From the NCBI GenBank assembly GCA_030428945.1, contig JAUIEC010000014.1, positions 62,001 to 126,000 on the forward strand: a stretch of DNA of 64,000 nt, written 5' to 3'. Shown here piece by piece: positions 22,101-30,878 of the stretch. Position numbers and translations under genes: made by a program. The notes under the pieces are model-generated. The model was given only the letters and a program-made list of their open reading frames with translations. It was not told where the DNA came from and searched no databases. This stretch comes from Phycisphaerae bacterium (GTDB lineage: Bacteria > Planctomycetota > Phycisphaerae > UBA1845 > Fen-1342). Within the stretch, counting starts at the first letter, position 1; every line of letters starts with the position of its first letter.

Positions 22101-22150
22101 TCCCGCTGCTCGGCCGGAACATCCGCCTGCATCGGCCCGAAGCGACTCAT
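19139..22150 (-). CDS. membrane Ser/Thr protein kinase with large extracytoplasmic domain
   Basis: 1003 residues. The kinase domain spans about residues 110-385, with the lysine in V-A-I-K-V-I, the catalytic loop H-R-D-L-K-P-S-N near residue 237, a D-L-G motif in place of D-F-G, and G-T-V-R-W-A-S-P-E in the activation segment. A transmembrane segment near residue 415 separates it from a ~580-residue C-terminal region of unknown fold. The N-terminal ~100 residues are acidic and helical. The start overlaps the stop of the upstream sigma factor (ATGA), so the kinase and sigma factor are made together, the common planctomycete arrangement in which the kinase is thought to control the sigma factor. 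Confidence 0.9.
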   Translation of the reverse strand: MSRFGPMQADVPAEQRDAIERVEDAYDQACDDGNAPDADHLEAWLAARLTAEGLDGEAGAMARFAILMRFVEAEGLRREAAHRLFPGLSDVVSAVFQYRDATATTAASRVGDFRLAGFEILQHLRSGQADVYVAAQERPRRRVAIKVIPGRGVAGHAAHQRFDREVRLLARMRHPGIVALHQADVTEQYSWFVMEYVDGQPFDAWAREQDREPASILQAMIQVCAAVDHAHGQGVIHRDLKPSNVLVDRDDHPRVLDLGLARIKDDLGTSSPLSVSGQFLGTVRWASPEQAGGAVTSVDERSDVFSLGVILYEALTGAFPVRLTGHLSHDLRRLQSFEPTPPRRHRPDLAPDLETILLRALAVDRTERYASVAAFGGDLQSFLDGGPIQARPDSGARRAKRWLGRHRSRLAVVGALLCAVLIGAAGVHRYDRALRASTFALLSAHEFQETEDWQPNEAWHAAVRRAWNWARRGRLSASEVRTLCDATTRVEVHTRDIVLGEGHPPDSLNPMVYATTPAGFGLAYEVSLALDDQPLELINRQAQPLRTAGTGVGHGALRSGLGTQFRVPPLAPGRHELRGHVGFTLVGARDSDRLPVPSVTVPISPISFSVYTERPRVPSDHPPIVESYYVAEFARGFRVDTVALEMVTGIGVFLEEDPEGGDVRIWGRTDERDRNDAEQYRMRPDWLTLEVAMPVPPEPVAFAVQLRHPETGFETTFRLVARPPDHKSPTHRARVAFDREGLWEQHRAEWTGDAYRIRFRRLWLEIAPWLAPSDVAGQALDIRVVPSRPAARREQLERIPGVHARRQQVLAESRPPERIRASDLVYDLLGRMTPLEAYGQVRAAALDEPVRRLALQILNARFRYHGSLIAPVWHLARYGARHPEQYRVARDTIPLARAMEAKRLSAWPDRYVDDPESEDRLLHALILTRECALEHAFELLTSLRPCAQVLAGERRADQVTVAWVFWFARAGWADEAFLAIDRHQLDTDGRLVQEALAVLPARP

Positions 22151-22704
22151 GGTTGCAGATGCCTCATGGCCCGACGCAGCTTGTCGGTCACCTTGTAGAC
22201 CCGCGCGACGGGAACGCTCAACTGCTTCGCCACGTCGCGCGGCCGGGCCTCCGCGACAAAACGCAGGTGGAGGATTTCAGCATCGACGGTGTTCAGCGTG
22301 GCCCGGAACTCGTCGAAGCAACGTTGAACATCGGAACAGGCCCGAGCCTCCTGCCGTGAGAGCAGGTCGTCCGGCGCGGGTGTGTCCGCGGGGCGCGTGT
22401 CGGTGCCGTCGAGCGTCTGCGGCTGCCGCTTCCGCATCTGATCGAGGCAGCGATTCCGCACGACGGTAAAGAAGAACCGCTCCAGGTCCCGGCGATCGGC
22501 CATCCGGGGAAGCCGGTCTTCGAGGAACACCGCGGCAAGCGCTTCCTGCACCGCGGCCGACGCGTCGAGCGGCGCGCGGACAAGCTGGCCCGCCCGGGCG
22601 CGGCCGCGCCGATAGAGGAACTCCACCAGGACGGCCTGGCTGTCCTGATCCTGCGGATGACGCATGGCGCGCGTCACGTCGGACGGGTGCTGGTCGGCTG
22701 TCAT
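22147..22704 (-). CDS. ECF-type RNA polymerase sigma factor
   Basis: 185 residues. Region 2 is readable around R-D-L-E-R-F-F-F-T-V-V-R-N-R-C-L-D, followed by a linker, and a region 4 helix-turn-helix near the end: A-E-I-L-H-L-R-F-V-A-E-A-R-P-R-D-V-A-K-Q-L-S-V. I chose ATG 22704 because it overlaps the upstream stop in an ATGA junction. It is the middle gene of an overlapping three-gene unit whose last member is a kinase, so it is probably kinase-controlled rather than held by a classical zinc-finger anti-sigma factor. Confidence 0.83.
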   Translation of the reverse strand: MTADQHPSDVTRAMRHPQDQDSQAVLVEFLYRRGRARAGQLVRAPLDASAAVQEALAAVFLEDRLPRMADRRDLERFFFTVVRNRCLDQMRKRQPQTLDGTDTRPADTPAPDDLLSRQEARACSDVQRCFDEFRATLNTVDAEILHLRFVAEARPRDVAKQLSVPVARVYKVTDKLRRAMRHLQP

Positions 22705-23015
22705 GGCCGCTCCCCTGGTCGCAGCGAGCGACAGGCCTTCTCGAGGACGAAACGCACGCGATAGGGCACCACGCCCGCGATGCAACTGATGCTCGCGCGG
22801 CTGTGCCCACGCAGTCGCAGGTCCAGGACGACGATCTCCGTCGGACGGAGTTTACGCCGAAGCGTGGCGAGCAGGGCCTCCAATTCGGCCGCTGTTCGGG
22901 GGCGCCACCGTCCCGCCCGGCGATGGAACGCGCCGCGGTCGCGGGCCAGTCCGCGCAGCACGATCGCCAGTTCGTCGGCGGCGAACTCGGCGGCATCACG
23001 ACTGAATCGAGGCAC
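22701..23015 (-). CDS. small sigma-region-4-like HTH protein
   Basis: 104 residues from a GTG start. The C-terminal half (about residues 58-100) reads like an ECF sigma region 4: T-E-I-V-V-L-D-L-R-L-R-G-H-S-R then a helix-turn-helix-like stretch ending V-L-E-K-A-C-R-S-L. There is no room for region 2, so it cannot be a full sigma factor. The N-terminal half is helical and charged. Its stop overlaps the start of the complete ECF sigma gene (ATGA). It may be a stand-alone regulator or a modulator of the neighbouring sigma factor; a degraded sigma factor is the alternative, although the frame is intact and coupled. Confidence 0.6.
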   Translation of the reverse strand: MPRFSRDAAEFAADELAIVLRGLARDRGAFHRRAGRWRPRTAAELEALLATLRRKLRPTEIVVLDLRLRGHSRASISCIAGVVPYRVRFVLEKACRSLRPGERP

Positions 23016-23200
23016 GGTGATCCTCCGCGACCGGGTGCTCCTGCCCGGTAAGCGAGCGGATACGCGTTTTTCTTGGGAAAATCACCCGCTTTCTTTCCGG
23101 GCCTTCGCGAGCGCCTCCGGCGACCGGGGCGGATGGCAACCCGGGTGATCGGCCTCGCGTGCAGGCTTCGGAGCGGGCGGCAACCACTCGGCTGTGCCGA

Positions 23201-24739
23201 TCAGCCGCCGAAGTGCGCCAGGAGCATCGCCAGGTCGGCCAGGTCAACCCGCCCGTCCGCGGTCAGATCGGCCGGGGAATGCGTGCGGCCGTAGTCCGAC
23301 AGGAGCCGGGCGAGGTCGGTCAGGTCGACCGTGCCGTCGTTGTCGACATCGGCCAGGTCCGGCTGCGTCGGTCCCTCGGCGACCGCGGCGGCTGCGTCGA
23401 GTCGCCCGGCACCAAGCTGGTGTTCATATCCCGGATTGAGCGCGTCGATGTCGGCGCTCATTTGGAAGAGCAGTTCTTCGAGCGACTCTGCCGTCTGTGC
23501 ATTCGCCGGCCACTCGGGGTGCTGCCCGCGCAGCAGGGCGGCGGTTCCGGAGACGAACGCCGTCGCCACGCTGGTGCCCTCCCAGACGCCCATGCGTCCG
23601 TCGGGGAACGTGCTGACGATCGAGCGGGTCGGGTCGAAGGTCGGGCGCGGAATGTCGTGGTCGCCGCCGATCGGGGCCGCTTCGACAAAGCCGCTCAGCA
23701 CGCTCGTCCCCGGGGCCGCGATGGCGATGTCGTCGTTCCAGTTGCTGAAATCGGCCCGGCGGTCGTGATCGTCGGTCGCCGTCACCCCGATCGCCTTGCC
23801 CGACACGGCCGGGTAGCGGGCGGGCTCGCGGCGATTGTCGTTGCCGGCGGCCGCGACGACGAGAATGCCGCGGCGTCGGGCGGCTTCGAGGGCGTCCTCG
23901 ACGATCTCGGCCTCTTTCGTGGAGCCGGCGCTGAGGTTGATCACCTCGACGCCGCGGTCGATCGCGTAGTAAATGCCCTGCGCGACGCGGAACGCCTCGC
24001 CCTGTCCGTCGTTGTCGAGCACGACCACCGGCAGGATCATCGCGTCCGGGGCGACGCGGTGAATCAGCCCGGCCATGAACGTGCCGTGTCCGTACATCTC
24101 GTCGGCCCGCCCGTCGGCGTCATCGTCGATCCCGTCGCGCCGTTCGGCCGTGTCGGTCGAGTCGTCGATGAAGTTGTAACCCGCCAGCAGGACATCGCGG
24201 AGCAGCGGATGGTCCGGATCGATGCCGGTGTCGACCACCGCCACGGCAACGCGCCGCCCGGTGCTCAACAGGGCGGCCTGGTCGAGGCCGAGCAGATCGC
24301 GGGCGTACTGCACCTCGTACATTTCCGCGCCGGGCGCGGCCTCCATACTGACGAAGACGGTGCCGGTGCTGCCCTCGGTGGTTTCGGCCTCGTAATTCAA
24401 CTCGGCCCAGACGAGGGGGCGGTTCGGGTCGGCGGGCGCGCCGCGCTCGGCGACAAGGCTCTCGATCAGCGCCTCGACGACATCGCAGTCGACGCTGCCG
24501 GCCGGCATTCGCAGCAGGTACGTGGCGTGCGATTCGATCGCGGCCTCGACATGGGTTCCGGCATAGTCTGCGTTGATCCGGGCCAGAACCTCGTCAATCG
24601 TCGAGTGGTCGGCCACGCGGACCTGAACCTGTTCGCGACGGTGGTCATTCTGGCCGGGCTGCGGAGGCGGACAGTCCGCGCGGGTCAGCGACCCGGCGGC
24701 GCACACCAACAGCAGGGCAGCAAGCGCAGGCTTTCTCAT
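23201..24739 (-). CDS. exported S8-family subtilisin-like peptidase with dockerin-like tail
   Basis: 512 residues starting at the ATG that overlaps the CHAT gene stop and opens a signal peptide (M-R-K-P-A-L-A-A-L-L-L-V-C). An N-terminal propeptide-like region is followed by the catalytic triad: Asp in V-V-D-T-G-I-D near residue 168, His in G-H-G-T-F near 217 and Ser in G-T-S-V-A near 389, with the oxyanion Asn in A-G-N-D-N between them. The last ~55 residues are two dockerin-like calcium loops, D-N-D-G-T-V-D-L and T-A-D-G-R-V-D-L. All catalytic residues are present. It ends an operon with a TPR-CHAT protease, but its signal peptide places it outside the cytoplasm. Confidence 0.9.
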   Translation of the reverse strand: MRKPALAALLLVCAAGSLTRADCPPPQPGQNDHRREQVQVRVADHSTIDEVLARINADYAGTHVEAAIESHATYLLRMPAGSVDCDVVEALIESLVAERGAPADPNRPLVWAELNYEAETTEGSTGTVFVSMEAAPGAEMYEVQYARDLLGLDQAALLSTGRRVAVAVVDTGIDPDHPLLRDVLLAGYNFIDDSTDTAERRDGIDDDADGRADEMYGHGTFMAGLIHRVAPDAMILPVVVLDNDGQGEAFRVAQGIYYAIDRGVEVINLSAGSTKEAEIVEDALEAARRRGILVVAAAGNDNRREPARYPAVSGKAIGVTATDDHDRRADFSNWNDDIAIAAPGTSVLSGFVEAAPIGGDHDIPRPTFDPTRSIVSTFPDGRMGVWEGTSVATAFVSGTAALLRGQHPEWPANAQTAESLEELLFQMSADIDALNPGYEHQLGAGRLDAAAAVAEGPTQPDLADVDNDGTVDLTDLARLLSDYGRTHSPADLTADGRVDLADLAMLLAHFGG

Positions 24740-27564
24740 GATCTTCCCATCAGAATGAAGGGAGCCCAGAAGCAAGGGTGCGGTTCCTTCTGCATGAAGG
24801 ACCGGGCCGCTTCGGCGAGGGCTGCCGCACAGCCCCCTCCAGCCCCCTGGTATCCTGGTAGCATTGTATAGAACTCGCGCATCAGGTGCCGGGTTTTTTC
24901 GTCATGGGCGGCCCAGAGCGTGACGAGCACGTTCGCCGCGCCGGCCGACAGAAACCCGCGGACCAGGCCGATCAGTTCCTCGCCGGCCCGCAAGGCATGC
25001 CGGCCCGTGTTGCAGCCGCTCAACGTAACGAGTTCCGCGGTCAGCCGCAGGCCCGAAAAGTCGGCCCCGCCCAGCCAGCGGTCGCGCAACCGCAAGCCGC
25101 TGGCCTCCGGGCGGTCCGCGTCGAAGTAGCCGTGACAGGCAAAGTGAATCACGCCACGACCCGGCATCTGCCGCACCACCTCCGCCACGGTTGCCGCGCG
25201 GCCGAGCAGGCACGCTCCGCCGAGGGTCGCCGCGATCTCCTCGGCTTCGCGCTCGACCTCGGTCGCCCGCTCGTCCGCGACGCCGATCGCCAGGGCGTCG
25301 CCGCGACCGGTCGCCCGACCCGGCGCCGCGAGGCTGGCCAGTACACTCGCGCTCGGCGCGTAATGGACGGCGCAGCGCTCGATCAGGTACCGTGCTCCGT
25401 CCCAGGCCGCGTGCATCGGAAACGCGTGCAGGGGACCATGCGGGATGATGGCCAGCCGCTGCGTGCCCGCGACCTGCTCGATCCACGGCCTGACCAAAAG
25501 GTCGTGGAACCAGCGCAACTCGGCCCGGACGTCGTCGAGCAGCCGCGGCGCCCGGCGACCCCGCAGCGCCCCGGGCCGCGCCGCCCGCTGCATCTGGAAC
25601 GGAAGCGTCTCGAGATGCCGCTCGACTTCCTCCAGGGTGGCCATGCTCCGAACCAGTCGCGCCTGTCCGCCGCGCAGGACGAGCGCGTGCACCATACCGC
25701 CGCAGATGAAGAACTCGACGGCGGCTGCGTCGACGCCCAGGGTCGCCGCGAAGCCGTCAAGGTCGATCGGCCGGAGTCGCGTGATGTCGCGCTGCCCGGC
25801 CGAGGCGCGGCGCTGCTCGAGCGACTCGAGTTCGCGCTGTCGGTCACGCGTGCGCTCCTGCCATTCGGACAGGTTCAGCGTTCTTCCCGCGTGATGATGA
25901 TCCGCCAGGCGACTGAACAGCGCGCTGAGGTCCTCGCGCAGTTCCTCGCAGCGTGCCGCCACCCGCGCGTCGGCGCCGGTCGCCGGCGCCACGTCCAGCG
26001 CGGACCCGACGCGATCAAGCAGTGTTCGCGACTTCGCCAGTTCCACGGCCTCGAACAGGTCCCCCAGCGCGGGCTGCGGCCGAGAGAGATGCGTCGTGAG
26101 CAGGTCATCGTAGAGGTCCGAGCCGGCCACCGTCACGGCCGTCGCGAAACGCTCGGCCCGCAGCGAGCCACGCATCCGCTCGCGATGCTGCGCCGCAGCC
26201 ACCAGGTCCCGCAGCGATCCGTCGGCGTCCCCGGCCGCACGACGACAGAGCGCCCGGCTGTGAAGCAGTTGGGCTGCCAGGGGGACGATATCGAACGAGA
26301 GCGCGAGGTCCACCGCCGCGTTCAGGTCGCGCTCGGCCGACGCCAGGTCGCCGGCGGCCCGCGCGACCGCCGCCCGCTGCGCCAGCACCGGGATCCGGTC
26401 GAGCGGGTCGCCTTCGAGGACCTGCGCCGCCGACGCGAGCAGCGCGGCGGCACGCGCGCCCTCACCCTGGGCGAGCGCCGCGGCACTCCGCTGCAGATCC
26501 ACGCGGGCCGCGGCCGCGGCGTGGCCGAGATCGCGGTAACCGGCCCCGGCCTGCCGGAGGATCGCGTCCGCTTCACGCGACTGCCCCATGCGGAGCAGCA
26601 CCCGGCCGAGACCCGCCCGCGTGCGGGCACACTCGGCCGCCATGCCCAGACGATCGAGCGCGGACAGGGCCGACTCGTACGCGGCCCGGGCGTCATCCGG
26701 CAGGCCGAGTGTCTCGAGGGCTTCGGCTTCCTCGCCGAGCAGTCGCGCGACGTGGCTGTGGGCGACGTCGTCTTCGAGCCGACGGCGAGCATGTTCGAAA
26801 TGGTGCAGCGCCTCGCTCAGCCGTCCGCGCCGCGTTTCGAGGTCGGCAATATTGCCCTGCGCGATGGCCGCAACGACCGCTGCGCCGCCTTCCTCGGCCG
26901 CCTTCAGCGCGGCGCGAAAGCAGGCCTCCGCGCCGGAAAAGTCGTTCAGCAGCAGCAGTGCTTCGCCACGGTTGTTCTGCAGGTACCCGGTCAGCAGCGG
27001 CTCGGCGACCAGCGCCGCAGCGGCCCGGTCGAAGTGCAGCAGGGCCCGCCTGGAGTCGCCGCGGTTCTGGTGGATGCCGCCTAGGTTCAGATCCGCCCGG
27101 GCCGCCAGGGCCGGTTCACCCGCCGCGGTCAGGATCCGATGCCCCTCTTCGCCGGCCGCAATCGCATCGTCGTAGCGGCCAAGTTCATTGAGCGGGTGCA
27201 GCGATGCCACGCGGGCCCGCCCGGCTTCGATCGGGGCTGCGCTGCCGGCCACCTCGACCGCGGCCTGGCAGGCGGCGAGCGATTCGTCGTGCCGCCCAGC
27301 GTACGCGAGCGCCTGGGCGAGAGCGCGGCGGGCGCGGGCCCGCGAACGGGGACCGCCGCGCAGGTCGGCCAGTTCGACCACCAGTTCGGCCGCTTCGAGC
27401 GCACGGGCCACGTCGGCAAAGGCGAGTCGTTCGGCTTCATCCCCGAGGGCGACAAACAGGTCATCGTCCGCCGCGATGCGGGCGAGTACCGCCGCCCGCT
27501 CTTCGCGCGGGGCGGCGAGGCAGTCCCCGAGCAGGGCCTTCGGATTCGGTTCCGCGGCGCTCAT
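24736..27564 (-). CDS. TPR-CHAT caspase-like protease
   Basis: 942 residues starting at ATG 27564, which overlaps the stop of the anti-sigma-like gene. Residues ~30-520 are a helical TPR-type solenoid with repeated A-x2-A-x-A-x6-Y-E/A signatures. The C-terminal ~300 residues form a CHAT domain, a clan CD (caspase/separase-like) peptidase, with the catalytic His in F-A-C-H-G-Y near residue 809 and Cys in L-S-G-C-N-T-G near residue 850. Both are intact. CHAT proteases typically cut one partner when the TPR arm senses a signal. The upstream neighbour is an anti-sigma-like protein and the operon opens with an ECF sigma factor, which makes that regulator the obvious candidate substrate; this is inference. 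Confidence 0.9.
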   Translation of the reverse strand: MSAAEPNPKALLGDCLAAPREERAAVLARIAADDDLFVALGDEAERLAFADVARALEAAELVVELADLRGGPRSRARARRALAQALAYAGRHDESLAACQAAVEVAGSAAPIEAGRARVASLHPLNELGRYDDAIAAGEEGHRILTAAGEPALAARADLNLGGIHQNRGDSRRALLHFDRAAAALVAEPLLTGYLQNNRGEALLLLNDFSGAEACFRAALKAAEEGGAAVVAAIAQGNIADLETRRGRLSEALHHFEHARRRLEDDVAHSHVARLLGEEAEALETLGLPDDARAAYESALSALDRLGMAAECARTRAGLGRVLLRMGQSREADAILRQAGAGYRDLGHAAAAARVDLQRSAAALAQGEGARAAALLASAAQVLEGDPLDRIPVLAQRAAVARAAGDLASAERDLNAAVDLALSFDIVPLAAQLLHSRALCRRAAGDADGSLRDLVAAAQHRERMRGSLRAERFATAVTVAGSDLYDDLLTTHLSRPQPALGDLFEAVELAKSRTLLDRVGSALDVAPATGADARVAARCEELREDLSALFSRLADHHHAGRTLNLSEWQERTRDRQRELESLEQRRASAGQRDITRLRPIDLDGFAATLGVDAAAVEFFICGGMVHALVLRGGQARLVRSMATLEEVERHLETLPFQMQRAARPGALRGRRAPRLLDDVRAELRWFHDLLVRPWIEQVAGTQRLAIIPHGPLHAFPMHAAWDGARYLIERCAVHYAPSASVLASLAAPGRATGRGDALAIGVADERATEVEREAEEIAATLGGACLLGRAATVAEVVRQMPGRGVIHFACHGYFDADRPEASGLRLRDRWLGGADFSGLRLTAELVTLSGCNTGRHALRAGEELIGLVRGFLSAGAANVLVTLWAAHDEKTRHLMREFYTMLPGYQGAGGGCAAALAEAARSFMQKEPHPCFWAPFILMGRS

Positions 27565-28148
27565 TCGATCCGGATTCCACCAAGTACGACGGCCCGCTCG
27601 CCGACGCACAGCGCGATTCGATACGAGCCGGGGCCGGCTTCAAGACGGAAGTTGCCGCGTGGATCCGCACTGGTGCGCGCGACGGGGCGCTCGTCTTCGC
27701 CATGCAACAGCACCACGTCCGTCGCGGCACCGTCGCCGGTCACGTTGCCGAGAATCACGCCCGAGCCGTGAATCTCGAGATCGACGTCGACATCGTCCGC
27801 TTCGAATGACAACTGGTAGGCGGTCGCACTGCCGCGAAACCCGGCGGCCGCCGCCGGGCTGCGACTGTCGAACGCGACGACCGCAATCACTCGCCGAAGC
27901 GCGCTCCACCAGTCGGGGGTCGCCCCGGCCGACTCGGGCACGACGGCCGCGAGCGCCGCCTCGATCGCACCCGGACTGGGTGCCTCGGAGTCGTCGGTCC
28001 GCATCGTCGCCAGCACCCGCCGGCACGCAGCGACCTCGTCCCGGAGGGAGGCCGACGTGCGCACCGCCTGCTCGAACGCCGCCGATTCAGCCGCGTCCAG
28101 CGCGCCGACAAGGTAGTCGAGGATCATCCGTCGGGTCGGCTGTTGCAT
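27561..28148 (-). CDS. anti-sigma-like protein without zinc-finger cysteines
   Basis: 195 residues with an excellent GGAGGTG ribosome site. The N-terminal ~45 residues resemble the start of anti-sigma factors (I-L-D-Y-L-V-G-A-L-D-A-A-E-S-A-A-F-E followed by R-D-E-V-A-A-C), but the His-Cys-Cys zinc site is absent. Residues ~125-195 form a beta-rich carboxypeptidase-regulatory-like domain with G-N-F-R-L...G-S-Y-R-I. There is no confident transmembrane helix. It lies between the surface repeat protein and the TPR-CHAT protease, overlapping the latter by an ATGA junction. I infer that it binds the ECF sigma factor of the operon and may be the CHAT target. Confidence 0.65.
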   Translation of the reverse strand: MQQPTRRMILDYLVGALDAAESAAFEQAVRTSASLRDEVAACRRVLATMRTDDSEAPSPGAIEAALAAVVPESAGATPDWWSALRRVIAVVAFDSRSPAAAAGFRGSATAYQLSFEADDVDVDLEIHGSGVILGNVTGDGAATDVVLLHGEDERPVARTSADPRGNFRLEAGPGSYRIALCVGERAVVLGGIRIE

Positions 28149-28170
28149 GCCGGCACCTCCGCGAGTCAGT

Positions 28171-30804
28171 CTAGCGGCCGAAGTTCGACAACAGGATACC
28201 GAGATCGGTCAGATCGATGCAGCCGTTTCCGTCGAAGTCGGCCTCCGCCAGGTAGGTCGTCTCGCCACTGCAACTTCCGAACCCGGCCAGGACGATCGCC
28301 AGGTCGGTCAGGTCCACCCGTCCGTCTCCGTTCGCGTCGCCGGTCAGCAGCGTGCCCACCACGTCGAGGATCACCCGGTCGCTTTCGATCCGCACGACAA
28401 ACGCATGATCAGCATTGATCTGCGCGCCGTGAATCGTGTCGAAACTGCCGGTGACGGACGCGGCCGAGAGGACCTCGAAGCTGGCGCCGACATCTGGAAC
28501 GAACCCGGGCGGCAGGACGATCTGCAGCGCACCGCCGATGCGTGCCGCCCCGGTCACAGTGACCTGATCGTGCCCCGTCGGCGCCACGTCGACTTCGAGC
28601 GTCGGCGCGAAAGGCGTCTGGTTCGGATCCTGGGTCAGATCGCCATCGATGTCGAGCGGGCCGACCACGTGGTCCGGTTGCACCCGGCCGCCGCGGTTGG
28701 TCACGTTCCCGGTGATCGTTCCACCGCCGGTCAGTCGCCCGGCCAGGTTCGGATCACTCGGGAGATTCGGGTCGCGCACCGGACCGTACAGAACGATCTC
28801 CGAGGCGCTGACCGCACCACCGGCCAGGTCGAGCACGCCGTCGTAGTTATCGATGCTGCCGGCGCTGCGCAGCAGCCCGCCGGTCGAGACGTGCACGGCG
28901 GCGCTGCTGTTGCAGTGATTGCCGCTGCGGCCCAGCCTGACCGATTGCGCGGCGATCAGCGAGCCGGGACCTTCGACGAAGACGGTTCCCTGCGAGTTCG
29001 TCCGCTCGGCCACACGCATCTGGGTCGCGAGCACCTGTCCGCCGTCGGTAACGCTGAGTGTGCCCTCGGCAAGCCCGAGCGTCGATGCGCAGTTGGTGTC
29101 GTTGTTGAAGCCGACATACAGGTACGTCGGGTTCCAGGTGCTGCCGGCACCGTCGACGTTGGCGGCGCCGCGCAGTACATCGCGGATGCCGAAGCGGCCG
29201 ACGAAGCTCTGTCCGGTCGTCACCGTTGCGCCGTCGAGGACGTTCAGCGTGCCGTCACCCTCGTAGCCGATGAAGACGTTTCCGCTCTGGCTGTGCCACG
29301 ACGAACCGGGGCCGCTGACCGTCAGCGTCCCGATCCCGCGGCGGGTCTCGCCGATGTAACTGGTGGCCGAAGTCGCCGAGGCACCGCCCCGGACGACCAG
29401 GTCGCCATGGTAGTAGTCGGCCCCGAACGAGAAGAAGCTGCCGACCTGATTCCCGGTACCGACGCTCAGCGTGGTCGCCGTCAGCGCACTGCCGGAACCG
29501 TCGAGCGTGATGGTCGCATCGCCGCCGTATCCGATGTCGACCGAACCGGCCGCGATGTCGCCGGCGGTGAGCGACAGATTCGCGCTGCCGGACTGCCCCG
29601 CGACGAGCACACCGGCAGCCTGCAGCGCGCCGCCGGAGACCGCGACGTCGGCATGCCCGCCAAACTGGCCGAGCAGACCGTGAAGGCAGTCGACCGTGCC
29701 GCCGCCGACGATGCTGAGCGTCCCGTCGCCGTTCGCCCCGATGCGGAGATTCTGCGACAGCGTCAGCGCGCCACCGGCCCCGATCGAAGCGGCGCCCGTC
29801 GCGCCGCTCGCGCGCCCGACGACCGCGTTCTCCGCGTGCACCTGCCCGTTCCCGATTGCGAGCGCGGCCGCATCGCCCGGCAATTCACCGACGATCAGCG
29901 AATCCCGCAGGATGTTGCCCTCGGTCAGATCCAGCGTCGTGCCACCCAGGTCGAGCGTCACCGCGTCGGTGGCGACGACCATCTGGCCGACCGTTGCCGG
30001 GGCGGTCAGGGTCACGCCATAGGAGCCGCCGTCGAGATTGAAGATCGCGTTGTCCGCGGCGTTCGGCGCGGTGCCGCCCAGCCAGTTGGCGCCCGTCGCG
30101 AAGTCGCCGCCCGCGGCACTGTCCCAGGCAGTCCCGCGCGTCCGCGGCGAAGGCAGCGTGCCGAACGCAATCGTCGCGTCGTCAAACCACAGGTACTGGG
30201 CCTCGTCACCACCCGCCTCGGTCTCGCGGATCTCGATCCGGTGGAATCCGTCCGGGTCGATGATCCCCACGAACGGAGTGTTCGCGACGTTGCGGTCGAC
30301 ACAGTCGTAGATACCGGTGTTCGGGTCGGTCCCGCACCGCTCACCGAGGTCGATCGAGTTGACTTCGTCCCCGTCGAGGATCAGCGTGATGTCGGCCCCC
30401 CACGTGCCGCGCACCCAGATCCCGAACGCGTACATCGGCTCATCGCTGGTGACGACGCAGCCGTCCGGAATGCCGGCCAGGATATCACCGTGTGGCGACG
30501 AATAGAAACCCCACTGGCCGCCGTGCGCTGCACCCTCGCTGGTGGTGATCGCGTGCAGCCCGCCGCCGCTGCCGTCCCAGGTGATTCCCTGGCTGAAGGC
30601 ATCCGGCGCAGCGTACGAACCGTACACGATGGTCGAGCGCACCGGCCCCCAGGTCGCGCTGTCCTCGAATCCCTCGTGGATCGCCGGCCAGCCATTCGCA
30701 GCCAGTACGGACGCGAAGTTCGGCTCGTTGAAGGCAATCATCTCATCGGCTGGTGCCGCTGCGACGGCGGCCAGAACGGCGATCAGGGTGAGCGAATGGC
30801 GCAT
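28171..30804 (-). CDS. exported T5SS/PEP-CTERM-associated repeat protein with dockerin-like tail
   Basis: 877 residues from ATG 30804 (GGAG ribosome site), opening a signal peptide M-R-H-S-L-T-L-I-A-V. After a ~230-residue beta-rich N-terminal domain, the rest is a ladder of short repeats of the kind G-x-G-T-L-x-V-x-G-x-G-S/A, as in beta-helical autotransporter passengers (for example S-I-G-A-G-G-A-L-T-L, D-G-T-L-S-I-V, G-T-L-T-V-S-G-P-G-S). Two dockerin-like loops close it: N-G-D-G-R-V-D-L-T-D-L-A and D-G-N-G-C-I-D-L-T-D-L-G. It is a predicted surface or secreted structural protein. Its position between a sigma factor and an anti-sigma-like gene suggests it is a product of the same regulon. 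Confidence 0.8.
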   Translation of the reverse strand: MRHSLTLIAVLAAVAAAPADEMIAFNEPNFASVLAANGWPAIHEGFEDSATWGPVRSTIVYGSYAAPDAFSQGITWDGSGGGLHAITTSEGAAHGGQWGFYSSPHGDILAGIPDGCVVTSDEPMYAFGIWVRGTWGADITLILDGDEVNSIDLGERCGTDPNTGIYDCVDRNVANTPFVGIIDPDGFHRIEIRETEAGGDEAQYLWFDDATIAFGTLPSPRTRGTAWDSAAGGDFATGANWLGGTAPNAADNAIFNLDGGSYGVTLTAPATVGQMVVATDAVTLDLGGTTLDLTEGNILRDSLIVGELPGDAAALAIGNGQVHAENAVVGRASGATGAASIGAGGALTLSQNLRIGANGDGTLSIVGGGTVDCLHGLLGQFGGHADVAVSGGALQAAGVLVAGQSGSANLSLTAGDIAAGSVDIGYGGDATITLDGSGSALTATTLSVGTGNQVGSFFSFGADYYHGDLVVRGGASATSATSYIGETRRGIGTLTVSGPGSSWHSQSGNVFIGYEGDGTLNVLDGATVTTGQSFVGRFGIRDVLRGAANVDGAGSTWNPTYLYVGFNNDTNCASTLGLAEGTLSVTDGGQVLATQMRVAERTNSQGTVFVEGPGSLIAAQSVRLGRSGNHCNSSAAVHVSTGGLLRSAGSIDNYDGVLDLAGGAVSASEIVLYGPVRDPNLPSDPNLAGRLTGGGTITGNVTNRGGRVQPDHVVGPLDIDGDLTQDPNQTPFAPTLEVDVAPTGHDQVTVTGAARIGGALQIVLPPGFVPDVGASFEVLSAASVTGSFDTIHGAQINADHAFVVRIESDRVILDVVGTLLTGDANGDGRVDLTDLAIVLAGFGSCSGETTYLAEADFDGNGCIDLTDLGILLSNFGR

Positions 30805-30878
30805 CGCGCGGAACTCCTCGATGGAAGGATTCGGTCTCACCCAGCAGTACCCGTCCACCGCCCGGAAATACGCCGAAT

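Noticed and set aside
19124-22198. A 1024-residue plus-strand frame opposite the Ser/Thr kinase
   Set aside because: The kinase motifs are read only on the minus strand; the plus frame has none.
24886-27084. A 732-residue plus-strand frame opposite the TPR-CHAT gene
   Set aside because: No recognisable domain, and composition is typical of an antisense shadow.
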